Source of the DNA: Betaproteobacteria bacterium
GTDB lineage: Bacteria; Pseudomonadota; Gammaproteobacteria; Burkholderiales; Burkholderiaceae_C
Direction: 5' to 3'
Assembly: GCA_016868205.1 (NCBI GenBank)
Contig: VGHR01000003.1
Location: 1 to 62,517 of the forward strand
Length of the DNA: 62,517 nt
Positions within the stretch are counted from its first letter, which is position 1; each line of letters starts with the position of its first letter. The notes under the pieces were generated by a model. That model made no database searches and had not been told where the DNA came from. It was given only the letters and a program-made list of their open reading frames with translations. The translations under genes and the position numbers were made by a program. Below, in pieces: positions 33,484-44,020 of this stretch.

Positions 33484-34488
33484 GTGTCCAGTCAGGTTTC
33501 TTCAATGAGTTCCCCAATCGAACATTCTGCTCAGGCGCCCAGTGCCGACATGTTGGCGGTGGCGCGCCGGCAGCGCTGGCAGGACATGGCCTTTCATCGT
33601 TTGACTCAGGCGTTTTCGCTGCTGGTCCTCCTGGCCCTGGGCGGCATCATCGTCTCGCTTTTTATCAATGCCTGGCCGACCTTTCAGAAATTCGGGCTAC
33701 GCTTTCTCTGGTATGTCGAGTGGGACATCGTCAACGAGGAGTTTGGTGCGGCCATGGCCATTGTCGGCACCGTGATGAGCGCTGGCATTGCCATGCTGCT
33801 GGCCGTACCGTTGGCCTTCGGCATTGCTCTGTTCCTCACCGAAACCTGCCCGGTCTGGCTGCGCCGGCCCCTGGGCACTGCCATCGAGTTGCTCGCTGCC
33901 GTGCCTTCCATCATTTACGGCATGTTCGGCCTGTTTGTCTTCGCGCCGGTTTTTGCCGACTATGTGCAAGTCCCCTTGCAAAAGGTACTCGGCGGCATGC
34001 CCTTGATCGGCTGGATGTTCGGCGGGGCGGTCAATGGACTGGGTATTCTGGCTGCGGGCGTGATTCTGGCCTTCATGGTGCTGCCGTTTATTGCGGCGGT
34101 GATGCGCGATGTGTTCGAGATCACCCCGGCCATCCTGCGCGAGTCGGCCTATGGCTTGGGTTGCACCACCTGGGAGGTGGTGCGCAAGGTCGTGTTGCCC
34201 TACACGCAAAAAGGCGTGATCGGCGGTGTCATGCTGGGCATGGGCCGGGCGCTGGGCGAGACCATGGCTGTGACTTTTGTGATTGGCAATGCCAATCGAA
34301 TGCCGTCTACCCTTTTTTCGCCGGGCACTTCGATTGCCTCGGTGCTGGCCAATGAGTTTGGCGAAGCTCAGGATCTGCACTTCAACACCCTGTTTTCTCT
34401 GGGCTTCCTGCTCTTTGTCATTACTTTCGTCGTGCTGGCCCTGGCCAAGCTGATGATCGTGCGTGCTGAGCGTTCCAAAGGCGCCTGA
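33484..34488 (+). CDS. pstC: Phosphate ABC transporter permease PstC
   Basis: 334 residues with six membrane helices. Binding-protein-dependent permease signature around the EAA loop: [21 protein letters not shown] then [16 protein letters not shown]-terminal cytoplasmic extension and large first periplasmic loop are typical of PstC. The start is GTG 33484 with GAGAGG upstream, or ATG 33505, which would shorten it by seven residues. Confidence 0.94.
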   Translation: MSSQVSSMSSPIEHSAQAPSADMLAVARRQRWQDMAFHRLTQAFSLLVLLALGGIIVSLFINAWPTFQKFGLRFLWYVEWDIVNEEFGAAMAIVGTVMSAGIAMLLAVPLAFGIALFLTETCPVWLRRPLGTAIELLAAVPSIIYGMFGLFVFAPVFADYVQVPLQKVLGGMPLIGWMFGGAVNGLGILAAGVILAFMVLPFIAAVMRDVFEITPAILRESAYGLGCTTWEVVRKVVLPYTQKGVIGGVMLGMGRALGETMAVTFVIGNANRMPSTLFSPGTSIASVLANEFGEAQDLHFNTLFSLGFLLFVITFVVLALAKLMIVRAERSKGA

Positions 34489-34505
34489 GAAGCGGAGTTT
34501 CAATC

Positions 34506-35366
34506 ATGAAAATGCTGCAAGCCTCTGCCCTCTACCCGCGCCGCCGCCGAGCCAACCAGATTGGCCTGACTCTGTCCATGGTGGCCATGGTCATTGGTCT
34601 GGCGGCCCTGCTGTGGATATTGGTGGTCCTGTTTGGTAATGGCCTGGCCGCCCTGGACTTGAATATCTTTCTTAGTGACACCCCCGCTCCGGGGTCTGAA
34701 GGCGGTGGACTGCGCAACGCAGTGGTCGGCAGCATGATGATCGTCGGTCTGGCGGTACTGGTGTCCACCCCCATCGGTATCCTTGCGGGCGTCTACCTCA
34801 CCGAATTTGGTGACACCAGCAAAACGGCCGAGTTCACCCGATTTATCACTGACATCATGCTCTCGGCCCCCTCCATCGTGCTGGGGCTGTTTGTCTATGC
34901 GATTGCAGTCGCCACCGTGGGCAATTTCTCGGGCTATGCCGGCAGCCTGGCGCTTTCCTTGATTGCCATTCCGGTGGTCATGCGCACCACGGAGAACATG
35001 ATGCGGCTGGTGCCGGGCAGTCTGCGTGAGGCGGCCTTTGCCCTGGGCGCGCCGCGCTGGAAGGTCACTACCCTGGTCACCTTGCGCGCGGCCCGCAGCG
35101 GGGTGATCACTGGCCTGCTGCTGGCCGTGGCGCGTATTTCGGGTGAAACCGCCCCGCTTTTGTTTACCGCCCTGAACAATCAGTTTTTCAGTACCAAGAT
35201 GGGCGAGCCGATGGCCAATTTGCCGGTGGTGATTTTCCAGTTCGCCATGAGCCCCTATGAAAACTGGATACGCCTGGCCTGGGCGGGCGCTCTTTTGATT
35301 ACGCTGACCGTGCTGGCTCTCAACATCGTCGCCCGGGTCTTGTTCCGCGACAAGGTCAAGTCCTGA
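34506..35366 (+). CDS. pstA: Phosphate ABC transporter permease PstA
   Basis: 286 residues, six membrane helices. EAA-loop region [21 protein letters not shown] and [20 protein letters not shown] are typical of PstA, as is [24 protein letters not shown] in shorter segments. Heterodimerises with PstC in the inner membrane. Follows pstC by 17 bases. Confidence 0.95.
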   Translation: MKMLQASALYPRRRRANQIGLTLSMVAMVIGLAALLWILVVLFGNGLAALDLNIFLSDTPAPGSEGGGLRNAVVGSMMIVGLAVLVSTPIGILAGVYLTEFGDTSKTAEFTRFITDIMLSAPSIVLGLFVYAIAVATVGNFSGYAGSLALSLIAIPVVMRTTENMMRLVPGSLREAAFALGAPRWKVTTLVTLRAARSGVITGLLLAVARISGETAPLLFTALNNQFFSTKMGEPMANLPVVIFQFAMSPYENWIRLAWAGALLITLTVLALNIVARVLFRDKVKS

Positions 35367-35391
35367 GCCCTCAGTTTTTAAAGGTACACCC

Positions 35392-36201
35392 ATGATCGAC
35401 GCTCCCGAAGCCCCTGCCGAGACCGCCGCACAAGCGCCTGCGGCCTCCCGCAATGCGCTGGAAATTAGAAATCTGAACTTCTTTTATGGCAACTTTCAGG
35501 GCCTCAAGGAGGTCTCGCTCGACATCGTCGAGCGCAAGGTGACGGCCTTTATCGGGCCTTCGGGCTGCGGCAAATCCACCTTGCTGCGCACCCTCAACCG
35601 CATGTACAGCCTCTACCCGGGCCAGCGCGCTGAAGGGCAGATCAATTTCTATGGCCAGGACATTCTTGACCCGGGTCAGGACCTCAATTTGCTGCGCGCC
35701 CGTATCGGTATGGTGTTTCAAAAGCCGACGCCGTTTCCGATGACCATCTACGACAACATCGCCTTCGGGGTCAGGCTCTATGAGAACTTAAGCCGCAGTG
35801 ACATGGACGACCGGGTGGAATGGGCCTTGAGCAAAGCGGCCTTGTGGAACGAGGTCAAGGACAAGCTCGGGCAAAACGGCATGAGCTTGTCGGGCGGTCA
35901 GCAACAGCGCTTGTGTATCGCACGCAGCGTGGCGGTCAAGCCTTCGGTCCTGCTGCTCGATGAACCTACCTCGGCGCTCGATCCTATTTCAACCGGCAAG
36001 GTGGAAGAGCTGGTGCACGAACTGAAGAATGATTACACGATCGCCATCGTCACGCACAATATGCAGCAGGCCGCCCGCTGCAGCGACTACACCGCTTATA
36101 TGTATCTGGGCGAATTGATCGAGTACGGACAGACACAGCAGATTTTCTTCAAACCCAAGCGCACCGAGACCGAGGACTACATCACCGGGCGTTTTGGTTG
36201 A
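35392..36201 (+). CDS. pstB: Phosphate ABC transporter ATP-binding protein PstB
   Basis: 269 residues. Walker [19 protein letters not shown]-loop [18 protein letters not shown], signature [14 protein letters not shown], Walker [14 protein letters not shown] and switch histidine [19 protein letters not shown]. The extended [14 protein letters not shown] loop is specific to PstB. Drives high-affinity phosphate import and, with PhoU, signals phosphate sufficiency to PhoR. Confidence 0.97.
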   Translation: MIDAPEAPAETAAQAPAASRNALEIRNLNFFYGNFQGLKEVSLDIVERKVTAFIGPSGCGKSTLLRTLNRMYSLYPGQRAEGQINFYGQDILDPGQDLNLLRARIGMVFQKPTPFPMTIYDNIAFGVRLYENLSRSDMDDRVEWALSKAALWNEVKDKLGQNGMSLSGGQQQRLCIARSVAVKPSVLLLDEPTSALDPISTGKVEELVHELKNDYTIAIVTHNMQQAARCSDYTAYMYLGELIEYGQTQQIFFKPKRTETEDYITGRFG

Positions 36202-36236
36202 TGGATGCGTAAGCATCACATTTTTAAGGGGCCATC

Positions 36237-36938
36237 ATGGGTGACAAACACATTTCAAGCCAGTTTGATGCTGAGCTCAATTCCATCTCGACGCATGTGC
36301 TGGAGATGGGCGGCTTGGTCGAGTCGCAACTTCATCAGGCGGTCTATTCGCTCATTCATCTGAGCTCGGAGACGGCTCGGCAGGTGCTCGATAACGAGTC
36401 CCGGCTCAATCGCATGGAGGTGGACATCGATCATGAAATCATCTCCACCATCGGCCGCCGCCAACCGACCGCGCGCGACTTGCGTTTCCTGATGGCCATT
36501 GCCAACACCACGCGCGATTTGGAGCGGGCCGGCGACGAAATTGCCCGAATGGCGCGCATGGTTCTGTCCATCATCGAGAGCGGGTCACCGCGCTCCCTGC
36601 CCAGTTACGAGTTGCGCATGGCCAGCGAAATGGCGGCTGGTCAGTTGCGTAAATCGCTCGATGCGTTTGCCCGTCTGGACACCTCGGTGGCGGTGGCCAT
36701 CCTCAAGGAAGACGATGCGCTGGATAACGAATACAACGGCTTCTTGCGCAAGCTCATCACCTACATGATGGGAGATCCGCGCATGATTTCGCCCAGTCTG
36801 GATCTGCTGTTCCTGGCCAAGGCCATTGAAAGAGTGGGCGATCATGCCAAAAACATTGCCGAGCAGATCATCTTCATCGTCAAGGGAGAGGATGTGCGGC
36901 ATACGCCTATGGCCAAGGTCGAGTCGGTTGCTCAATGA
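36237..36938 (+). CDS. phoU: Phosphate signalling protein PhoU
   Basis: 233 residues, two repeated three-helix PhoU domains. Metal-cluster motif E-x3-D appears as NRMEVDIDHEIISTIGRRQP in the first repeat and KEDDALDNEYNGFLRKLITY in the second; NTTRDLERAGDEIARMARM and AIERVGDHAKNIAEQII are the other conserved helices. PhoU links PstB to PhoR and keeps PhoR in its phosphatase state. Its TGA overlaps the phoB ATG by four bases. Confidence 0.95.
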   Translation: MGDKHISSQFDAELNSISTHVLEMGGLVESQLHQAVYSLIHLSSETARQVLDNESRLNRMEVDIDHEIISTIGRRQPTARDLRFLMAIANTTRDLERAGDEIARMARMVLSIIESGSPRSLPSYELRMASEMAAGQLRKSLDAFARLDTSVAVAILKEDDALDNEYNGFLRKLITYMMGDPRMISPSLDLLFLAKAIERVGDHAKNIAEQIIFIVKGEDVRHTPMAKVESVAQ

Positions 36939-37636
36939 GGAAGCTGCCGCGGGTTCTGGTGGTCGAGGACGAGCCCTCGATCGCCGAGTTGATTGCGGTG
37001 AACCTGCGCCACAGTGGTTTTGAAGCGATTTGGGCTTCTGATGGCGAACAGGCCCAGCGGGAGGTCGATGCCGTCCTTCCTGACTTGATCCTGCTTGACT
37101 GGATGCTGCCCGGCCAGAGTGGCGCTGCCTTGGCCAAGCAATGGCGAAAGCATCCGCGTTCCAAGGCGGTTCCCATCATCATGATCACGGCGCGCAGCGA
37201 GGAGAGCGACAAAGTCCAGGGCCTGGACTCGGGCGCCGATGATTACCTGACCAAGCCATTCTCCACGCAGGAGCTGTTGGCGCGCATCAGGGCGGTTTTG
37301 CGTCGACGGGTTCCGGAGGCGGTCCAAGACTCGGTGAAGGTGGGTGATTTGACGCTGGATGCGGCAGCCCACCGGGTCAGTTTTCGGGGGCGCGAACTCA
37401 AAACCGGTCCGACTGAATTCAAATTGCTGCATTACCTGATGAAGCATGCAGATCGGGTTCACTCCCGCGCCAATTTGCTTGACAAGGTCTGGGGAGACCA
37501 TGTGTTCATCGAGGAGCGCACAGTCGATGTCCACATCAAGCGCTTGCGCGAAGCTCTGGGCGAGGCCGGACCGATGGTCGAGACCGTGCGCGGTGCGGGT
37601 TACAGGCTCAGTGTCGGCCAGGGGACTCCGTCATGA
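36935..37636 (+). CDS. phoB: Phosphate regulon response regulator PhoB
   Basis: 233 residues. Receiver domain with acidic pair VVEDEPSIAELI, phosphoacceptor Asp55 in LLDWMLPGQSG, and KPFSTQELLARIRAVLRRR; then an OmpR-type winged helix with LTPTEFKLL-like segment (KTGPTEFKLLHYLMKHADR), SRANLLDKVWGDHVFIEERT and VDVHIKRLREALG. Binds Pho boxes, three of which lie within 11 kb upstream in this window. Overlaps phoU and phoR by four bases each. Confidence 0.97.
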   Translation: MRKLPRVLVVEDEPSIAELIAVNLRHSGFEAIWASDGEQAQREVDAVLPDLILLDWMLPGQSGAALAKQWRKHPRSKAVPIIMITARSEESDKVQGLDSGADDYLTKPFSTQELLARIRAVLRRRVPEAVQDSVKVGDLTLDAAAHRVSFRGRELKTGPTEFKLLHYLMKHADRVHSRANLLDKVWGDHVFIEERTVDVHIKRLREALGEAGPMVETVRGAGYRLSVGQGTPS

Positions 37637-39003
37637 TGGCGCGCCTGTTGGTCCTGCTGGCGCTGATGCTGGGATTGGCCGTGCTGGGCGGGCTTTTGGC
37701 AGGCTGGCCCGGAGCCTTGGGGGGCGCTGTTGCCGCGGCGGTGGTGCTGATCTTGCGAGATTCAACCCGCTTGATTCGTCTGCAGGCCTGGTTGCGGCGA
37801 CTGCAACTGGCGCAGATGGATGAAATGGCAGATATCCTCGCCCACCAGGAGCCTCCCCGCGGCGGGATGGTCGGCGAGGTGGCTGACCGGTTCGCGCGCC
37901 TGCTCAAGCTCTATTTGCGCGGCCGCCAGGACAGTCAGCTGCGCCTGCAGGAAATGCTCTCGGCGATTCAGGCCTCGCCCAACGGTGTGATCCTGCTCGA
38001 TCCGGAGGGACGAATCGAATGGTGCAATTCCACGGCGGCCCAGCACCTGGGCCTGGACGCGGCGCGCGATCTCAAACAATATGTGGCCAATCTGATCCGT
38101 GACCCGGCTTTCCACGCTTACAACGCCGCGGGTGATTTTTCAGCCGAAGTTCTTGTTGCCGGGCGGGCCAGTACTCCTGTGCGGCCGGTCAGGCTGTCCT
38201 TGCAGTTGCATCCCTACGGTGAGGGCCGGCGACTTTTATTGTCGCGCGATGTGACCCTGATCGAGCAAGCCGAGGCCATGCGCCGGGATTTTGTGGCCAA
38301 TGTCTCGCATGAAATGCGCACACCATTGACGGTGTTGGCCGGCTTCGTCGAGACCATGCAGACCCTGGATCTGTCGCCGCAGGAGACTCGGCGTTACCTT
38401 GACTTGATGTCCGTGCAATCGGAGCGCATGCAGACGCTGGTCAGCGATTTGCTGACCTTGTCGCGCCTGGAGGGCAGCCCGCTGCCGGGCATGAGCGACT
38501 GGGTGGATGTGCGGGTTCTGATGGCCCAGTGTGAGCTTGACGCGCGGGCTCTGTCGTCTTACATGGGGCGTATCGAGCACACCATGAAGTTCGAACAGGA
38601 TCAAGCCAGTCAGCTCTGCGGCATTGCCTCGGAGTTGCAGAGTGCCTTTTCCAATTTGGTCAGCAACGCGGTCCGCTACACGCCCGCCTCGGGCCGGATC
38701 GAGGTCAGTTGGCGGCTGCTGGAGGACGGGCGGGGCGAGTTTTCTGTCAGTGATACCGGCCCGGGTATATCGGCCGAGCATTTGCCCCGCCTGACTGAGC
38801 GTTTCTACCGCGTCGACCGGAGCCGCTCACGCGAGACCGGAGGCACGGGTCTGGGGTTGGCTATCGTCAAGCATGTGCTGCAGCGTCATGGCGCTGTGCT
38901 CAACATCCAGAGCGAGGTCGGTCAGGGTTCACGCTTTGCCATCCTCGTGCCGGCTGCGCGGGTGCGCAGTGGTCTGCCCGAGGACCAACTCAAGGCGGCG
39001 TGA
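37633..39003 (+). CDS. phoR: Phosphate regulon sensor histidine kinase PhoR
   Basis: 456 residues. Two adjacent N-terminal membrane helices with a very short periplasmic turn (residues 3-45), a linker, a PAS domain (SPNGVILLDPEGRIEWCNST), HisKA with VANVSHEMRTPLTVLAGF (His226), and HATPase_c with NLVSNAVRYTPASG, DTGPGISAEHLPRL and GTGLGLAIVKHVLQRH. Topology lacking a sensory periplasmic domain matches PhoR, which reads Pst/PhoU state. Its last 82 bases overlap the end of the opposite-strand MATE gene. Confidence 0.95.
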   Translation: MMARLLVLLALMLGLAVLGGLLAGWPGALGGAVAAAVVLILRDSTRLIRLQAWLRRLQLAQMDEMADILAHQEPPRGGMVGEVADRFARLLKLYLRGRQDSQLRLQEMLSAIQASPNGVILLDPEGRIEWCNSTAAQHLGLDAARDLKQYVANLIRDPAFHAYNAAGDFSAEVLVAGRASTPVRPVRLSLQLHPYGEGRRLLLSRDVTLIEQAEAMRRDFVANVSHEMRTPLTVLAGFVETMQTLDLSPQETRRYLDLMSVQSERMQTLVSDLLTLSRLEGSPLPGMSDWVDVRVLMAQCELDARALSSYMGRIEHTMKFEQDQASQLCGIASELQSAFSNLVSNAVRYTPASGRIEVSWRLLEDGRGEFSVSDTGPGISAEHLPRLTERFYRVDRSRSRETGGTGLGLAIVKHVLQRHGAVLNIQSEVGQGSRFAILVPAARVRSGLPEDQLKAA

Positions 39004-40361
39004 TGTCCGCCCGCCAGGCTCAGGCGCATGGCGCGCAGCAGCATCAGCACAAAGCTGGCGGCCACCACCGCGAGCGCGGCCGTCGCAACGATCCAGAAGA
39101 TGGCGGGCGAATGCTGGGCTGCTAGGGACCACGGACCCCAGGTCAGGCCTTCGTAGGCCAGTACATAGCCGCCGGCCAGACCCACCCCCCAGAGCATAAA
39201 GCCATAGATGATCAGCGGTCGCAGCGTGATTCGGTAGCAACGCAGCAGAAAGATGCAAACCGCCTGGGTTGCGTCGGCCAGATGGTAGGCACAAACCCAG
39301 AGGAGCAGCGCTGCAGCCTGGCTGACCACCGCGGCGTGGTTCGAGTACAGGCCGGCAATCTCGCGATGGAGCACGGCCACTGTGCCCGTGGTCAGCAGTA
39401 CGCAAGCCAGGCCCAGCCCCAAGCCCATTAGGGCCAGACGCCGGGCTTGTGCCGGGTCACCGCGGCCGATCCAGAACGACACGCGGGAACTGGCTGCCAG
39501 CGCCAGCGACAGGGGCACCATGTACAGCATGGCAGTCATGCTGGCGGCGATCTGGTGGCTGCCGGCAGCCACCACGCCTTGCCGTGCAATGAACACCGCC
39601 ATCAGCGTGAAGGAGGTCACCTCCACCAGATAGGCCAGGCCGCCCGGCAGGCCCAGGCGAAGAAATTCGCGCAGTTGAGCGCCGTCGGGCCGCTCCATCC
39701 TCGACCACAGCCGGTAGGGCTTGTACAGGTCCTGGGTGCGCAGCAAATGCAAAGCTAAAAACAGGAGCAGGTAGTTGACCACCAGGGTGGCCCAGGCGCA
39801 ACCGGCGGCGCCCATGGCGGGCACGCCGGCTCCACCGCCGACCAGCCAGATGGACAGCGGGATTTTCACGGCCAGTGCCGCGATTTGCAGCCAGGTCACC
39901 AGCGTGGGCCGGCCCAGCGACTGGTTGAGCGTGCTGTAGAGTCGAAACAGCAGACTGGGCACGAAGGCCACCGCGAGGATACGCAGATAGCTATCGACAT
40001 CGGCGAGCATGGAGGGGGGTACCTGGGCCCAGCGCAGCAAGGGCCCGGGCATCCACAGCACCGCAGTGCCAAACACCCCGACCCCTGCGCACAGGTACAG
40101 GGCTTGCCGTACGGAGCGGCCGAGCTCGATGTCCTGGTGGGCCCCCCGCATCTCGGCCCAGATCGGAAGCAGCGCCTGCACAATACCGATCAGGGCGACA
40201 TACACGCTGATGTAAATCGCCGATCCCACCGATAAGGCCGCCAGTGCTTCGACGCTATGGCGACCGGCAATGACGGTATCGGCCACGCCAAAGGCCATGA
40301 TGGCCAACTGGCCGATCAAGACGGTGCCGGCGTGCTTAACCAGGATCCTGAGTTCACTCAC
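38922..40361 (-). CDS. MATE family efflux transporter
   Basis: 479 residues with about twelve membrane helices in two MatE repeats. First repeat begins KHAGTVLIGQLAIMAFGVAD, followed by TVIAGRHSVEALAALSVGSA; the second contains GLPGGLAYLVEVTSFTLMAV and HQIAASMTAMLYMVPLSLAL. NorM-type sodium- or proton-driven export of cationic drugs is the family role; the substrate here is unknown. Starts eight bases inside the end of the upstream glycosyltransferase-like gene, so both are on one transcript. Tail-to-tail overlap with phoR; the last 30 residues (polar, Arg-rich) may be a 3' extension. Confidence 0.9.
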   Translation of the reverse strand: MSELRILVKHAGTVLIGQLAIMAFGVADTVIAGRHSVEALAALSVGSAIYISVYVALIGIVQALLPIWAEMRGAHQDIELGRSVRQALYLCAGVGVFGTAVLWMPGPLLRWAQVPPSMLADVDSYLRILAVAFVPSLLFRLYSTLNQSLGRPTLVTWLQIAALAVKIPLSIWLVGGGAGVPAMGAAGCAWATLVVNYLLLFLALHLLRTQDLYKPYRLWSRMERPDGAQLREFLRLGLPGGLAYLVEVTSFTLMAVFIARQGVVAAGSHQIAASMTAMLYMVPLSLALAASSRVSFWIGRGDPAQARRLALMGLGLGLACVLLTTGTVAVLHREIAGLYSNHAAVVSQAAALLLWVCAYHLADATQAVCIFLLRCYRITLRPLIIYGFMLWGVGLAGGYVLAYEGLTWGPWSLAAQHSPAIFWIVATAALAVVAASFVLMLLRAMRLSLAGGHHAALSWSSGRPLRTRAAGTRMAKREP

Positions 40362-42066
40362 GGGTCGGTGCGCCAGACTCAGTGGCCGCGGTGCGCCGGT
40401 AGATCAGCAGGTCGTCAATTTTCTCGGTCGGCCGCCTGGCTGTGCCCACCTGCGTCCAGACCCCGTCGTCGAATTCACGGCGAAAGCGTTCCTGGGCCTG
40501 TCGATCGACCAGCAGGGTTGGGCAGTCCGCCCCCGCGGTTTTCAGTTGCAGTTCCCCGTGGTAGCGCAGGGCGGTCTGGTGGGCGGTCGACAGCCCCAGC
40601 GTTTGTACACAAGCCCCGCGGTCGATGCGCTCGAGTACCTGTCGCACCATGGGTGCATAGCCTCGGCCGTAGTCCAGCAGTGGCAGCCACAAGCTCATGA
40701 GCAAAACCAGGCAAAGTGTCGCCCCGCCCGCTGGCAGCGCCAGTGATTTCCAGAGGGCGCTGCGATGTCGACCGGCCCGCCATTTCACCAGGAAAGCCCA
40801 GCCCAGCGACGCGATCAGGGCCACGATGAGTGCCACTGCGGAGAAGCTCGGCTCGAAGCCTGGGGCGAGTTTGGCCACATTGGCCGCCGGCTTGCGAGGT
40901 ACACCGGTTTGTATCGCGATCCAGATGACCCAGATGGTGGCCCCGCAGATCGAGAAGAAGATCAGCGTGAACCAGTCGATCAGGGCAGAGACGCTGCGCC
41001 TGAGTGTCGGCAGGGAAAAGGCCGCCAGGGCTGCCAGGGCAGGAAGAGATAGCAATAGCCCGCGGTCAGAGGCCGTGGTCAGGAGCGTCGAGGTGATGAC
41101 GACCAACAGAAACCACAGGGGAATGGCCACATGGCGGCTGCTCAGTTGTCTGCGCCACTGCCACAAGGTCCAAAGAGCCAGAGGCCAGGCCGGCCACATG
41201 AACCACACGAAGAGGCGAACCAGAGAGAAAAGCGATTTATCCCGGGCTGCTTGACCCCAGGGTTCGAGGTCGATGCGCCAGTGCCATAGTCCCAGGAGCC
41301 ACGCCAGACCCACGCTGCCGAGGGTCAGCGCCAGCAAAATCAGCGGCCAGCGTGAAGCGATCCCTGGCGCAGTCTGTGATTCGGCGCGGTGCATCAGTTC
41401 GATGAGGCAGGCGCCCAGACCCAGGAGCAGGGCCACGGTGGGCGCGCCGCTTAGCGCCAGTCCGATCAACCCGAGGGCTGTCACCAGTATCCGAGCCAGG
41501 CGCGGGGGACTGGCCAGGCCGTAGAGCAGCAGGGCGCTGAAACCGAGCTGGGCCAGGGCCGGCGTGGTTTCGTGGGACAGCTGTGCCAGGCCCAGGCAAG
41601 CCAGCAGCGCCAAGAGGCCCGCGTCGGCGATTGCCCGGGCATAGCCGCGCGGGTCAGCCTCGCCACCGAAGGCAAAAGCCACCGGCTGGGCTTGCGGGCT
41701 GCGGGCCAGGTGATAGACCGCGTACCAGGTGGAGGCCATCGCCAGAGCCAGCAGGGCCATGAAGGGCAGGCGTGAAGCGAAAGCGGAGTCCAGGAAGGGC
41801 AGGCCCTGTATGGCCGCCGCCCCCAGCCAGAAGGGCAGGAGGCTGTCGTAGCCGCCGTGGTCGGCCGGCCCCTGGGGGGCCAACCAGCTGACCTCGCCCA
41901 GGGCCAGTTGCAGCATCGTGCCGAAGGCCGTGATGTCTGCGCTTTTCCAGGGGTCACGGCCTAAGAAGCCGGCCAGAATATAGGCACTGCAAAACAGGGC
42001 CAGAGCCCAGCGCGGCAGTCGCCTGACGGCGGCTTGGGCAACGAGGGCGGGGGAGGGCTGGTTCAA
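40354..42066 (-). CDS. ArnT-like membrane glycosyltransferase family protein
   Basis: About 570 residues with around twelve membrane helices. The first luminal loop carries AYILAGFLGRDPWKSADITA followed by an acidic/aromatic stretch, typical of GT-C dolichyl-/undecaprenyl-phosphate mannosyl- or aminoarabinose transferases (ArnT/PMT), though the catalytic region is divergent. The C-terminal domain after residue 470 is periplasmic (GACVQTLGLSTAHQTALRYH). Start uncertain: TTG 42066 is proposed, since the only upstream ATG (42165) lies inside the rpmE2 terminator hairpin. Substrate unknown. Co-transcribed with the MATE gene. Confidence 0.7.
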   Translation of the reverse strand: MNQPSPALVAQAAVRRLPRWALALFCSAYILAGFLGRDPWKSADITAFGTMLQLALGEVSWLAPQGPADHGGYDSLLPFWLGAAAIQGLPFLDSAFASRLPFMALLALAMASTWYAVYHLARSPQAQPVAFAFGGEADPRGYARAIADAGLLALLACLGLAQLSHETTPALAQLGFSALLLYGLASPPRLARILVTALGLIGLALSGAPTVALLLGLGACLIELMHRAESQTAPGIASRWPLILLALTLGSVGLAWLLGLWHWRIDLEPWGQAARDKSLFSLVRLFVWFMWPAWPLALWTLWQWRRQLSSRHVAIPLWFLLVVITSTLLTTASDRGLLLSLPALAALAAFSLPTLRRSVSALIDWFTLIFFSICGATIWVIWIAIQTGVPRKPAANVAKLAPGFEPSFSAVALIVALIASLGWAFLVKWRAGRHRSALWKSLALPAGGATLCLVLLMSLWLPLLDYGRGYAPMVRQVLERIDRGACVQTLGLSTAHQTALRYHGELQLKTAGADCPTLLVDRQAQERFRREFDDGVWTQVGTARRPTEKIDDLLIYRRTAATESGAPTRE

Positions 42067-42145
42067 GGCAGTGTCCAGGCAGGGAGCACCGATTGTGCCG
42101 CCCCGCCACCGGCTGCGCGTCGGCCACGGGGTTTTTGCGGGCCAC

Positions 42146-42174
42146 AAAAAAAAGCAGCCTGTCAACAGGCTGCT
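42146..42174 (-). terminator. Intrinsic terminator of rpmE2
   Basis: On the minus strand AGCAGCCTG, loop TTGA, CAGGCTGCT and then eight T. Perfect nine-base stem directly after rpmE2; ends the trxA-rho-rpmE2 group. Confidence 0.92.
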
Positions 42175-42195
42175 AGTTTGGGCTAAGGGCCGAAC

Positions 42196-42456
42196 CTATT
42201 TGTCGGTGCTGCTCTTGCCGAAGCGGTTGCGGAACTTCTCGACCCGGCCCCCCATGTTGTCCACCGACTTTTGAGTGCCGGTGTAGAAGGGATGTGATTC
42301 ACTGGAGGTGTCGAGTTTGAACAAGGGCAGTTCGCGGCCGTCGTCCATCTTGATGGTTTCCTTCGCATTCACGCAGGAGCGGGTGACGAACTTGAAGTTG
42401 TTCGACATGTCCAGGAAACAGACGTCGCGGTAATTGGGGTGTATGCCTTCTTTCAT
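42196..42456 (-). CDS. rpmE2: 50S ribosomal protein L31 type B
   Basis: 86 residues. MKEGIHPNYRDVCFLDMS and ESHPFYTGTQKSVDNMGGRV, then EKFRNRFG, are the type B L31 pattern, lacking the CxxC zinc pair of type A. In many bacteria the zinc-free form is used when zinc is scarce; in betaproteobacteria it commonly sits downstream of rho, as here. Ribosome binding site AAAGGAA. Confidence 0.95.
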   Translation of the reverse strand: MKEGIHPNYRDVCFLDMSNNFKFVTRSCVNAKETIKMDDGRELPLFKLDTSSESHPFYTGTQKSVDNMGGRVEKFRNRFGKSSTDK

Positions 42457-42560
42457 GATCTTTCCTTTGAGTCGCGGCAGCCACCCGGGCCCTTACCCTG
42501 GCACTTTCCGCAGAAAACCCGCCATTATGACAGGTTTGAATCGGTTTGGGCGCAGCGGCG

Positions 42561-43823
42561 TCAGCCGCCTCGCCGCATCAGGTCGAAGAACTCATGGTTG
42601 TTCTTGGTGGCCTTCATGTTCTTGAGCATCAGCTCCATGGACTCGATCTCGTCCATGTTGTACATGAACTGGCGCAGGATGCGCGACTTTTGCAGGATCT
42701 CCGGGGCCAGCAACAGTTCTTCCTTGCGGGTGCCGCTGCGGTTGAGGTTGATGGCCGGAAACACGCGCTTCTCATACAGACGCCGGTCCAGGTGAATCTC
42801 GCAGTTGCCGGTGCCCTTGAACTCTTCAAAGATGACCTCGTCCATACGGCTGCCTGTGTCCACCAGCGCGGTGCCGATGATGGTCAGGCTTCCGCCCTCC
42901 TCGATCTTGCGGGCCGCACCGAAGAAGCGCTTGGGTCGCTGCAGCGCGTTGGCATCCACACCTCCGGTCAGCACCTTGCCTGAGGAGGGCAGCACATTGT
43001 TGTAGGCGCGGGCCAATCGGGTGATGGAATCGAGCAGAATGACCACATCGTTACCGAGCTCGACCAGTCGCTTGGCCCGCTCGATCACCATTTCGGCCAC
43101 ATGCACATGGCGGGCAGCCGGCTCGTCGAAGGTCGAAGAAATGACCTCCGCGCGCACGCTGCGCTGCATCTCGGTGACCTCCTCTGGCCGCTCGTCGACC
43201 AGCAAGACCATCATTTTGACTTCGGGGTAGTTGGCAGTGATGGCGTGGGCTATGTTTTGCATCATCACAGTTTTGCCGGATTTGGGCGGCGCGACCAGCA
43301 GGGCGCGCTGTCCCTTGCCGATGGGGGCGATGATGTCGATGATGCGGCTGGTGAGGTTTTCCTCGGCCTTGATCTCCCGCTCGAGCTTGAACTGCTCGCG
43401 CGGGAACAAGGGCGTGAGGTTCTCGAACATCACCTTGTGCTTGTTCTGTTCGGGCGCGCGGTCGTTGATCCTGTCGAGCTTGTTCAGCGCAAAGTAGCGC
43501 TCGCCGTCTTTTGGCGTGCGCACTTCGCCTTCGATCATGTCGCCGGTGTGCAGATTGAAGCGGCGGATCTGGCTGGGGCTGATGTAGATGTCGTCGGTCG
43601 AGGCGGTGTAGCTCGAGTCCGGGTCGCGTAAAAAGCCGAAGCCGTCGGGCAGTACCTCGAGCACGCCATCGGCCACGATGGTTTCGCCCGTCTTGGCGCG
43701 CTTTTTAATAATGGCAAACATCAGCTCCTGCTTGCGCATGCGGCCAACATTTTCGATCTCAAGGGCCTCAGCCTGCTTGAGCACTTCAGACACATGCAGT
43801 GCCTTGAGTTCCTTCAAATGCAT
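42561..43823 (-). CDS. rho: Transcription termination factor Rho
   Basis: 420 residues. N-terminal Rho helical domain ([20 protein letters not shown]), RNA-binding cold-shock fold [19 protein letters not shown], and hexameric ATPase with [30 protein letters not shown] and [15 protein letters not shown], plus the Q/R-loop region. Length and content are standard; no insertion in the N-terminal domain. Between trxA and rpmE2, the usual neighbours in this class. Confidence 0.97.
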   Translation of the reverse strand: MHLKELKALHVSEVLKQAEALEIENVGRMRKQELMFAIIKKRAKTGETIVADGVLEVLPDGFGFLRDPDSSYTASTDDIYISPSQIRRFNLHTGDMIEGEVRTPKDGERYFALNKLDRINDRAPEQNKHKVMFENLTPLFPREQFKLEREIKAEENLTSRIIDIIAPIGKGQRALLVAPPKSGKTVMMQNIAHAITANYPEVKMMVLLVDERPEEVTEMQRSVRAEVISSTFDEPAARHVHVAEMVIERAKRLVELGNDVVILLDSITRLARAYNNVLPSSGKVLTGGVDANALQRPKRFFGAARKIEEGGSLTIIGTALVDTGSRMDEVIFEEFKGTGNCEIHLDRRLYEKRVFPAINLNRSGTRKEELLLAPEILQKSRILRQFMYNMDEIESMELMLKNMKATKNNHEFFDLMRRGG

Positions 43824-43972
43824 GGATGATCCTGCGTAGGGGCAGACTCGGCTTGCGAGGACTGCCGAACAAGGGGGGGAGAGTTGGGGCTTAACTTGGG
43901 AATCGCTGGATTCCCGCCTCCGAAGGTGCCTGGCTCGGGCGGCCGGTCCCTTGCGCAGGATTATGACAGAGA

Positions 43973-44011
43973 AAAGGACCCCGGCCCGCGCCCCGGCAGG
44001 CGCCCCGGGCC
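43973..44011 (-). terminator. Probable terminator of trxA
   Basis: On the minus strand a GC-rich hairpin is formed by GGCCC/GGGCC outer and GCGCC/GGCGC inner arms (43983-44011), followed after a few bases by CCTTTTC. The short T run makes it weaker than the other terminators here. Confidence 0.45.
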
Positions 44012-44020
44012 GAGGCTGGA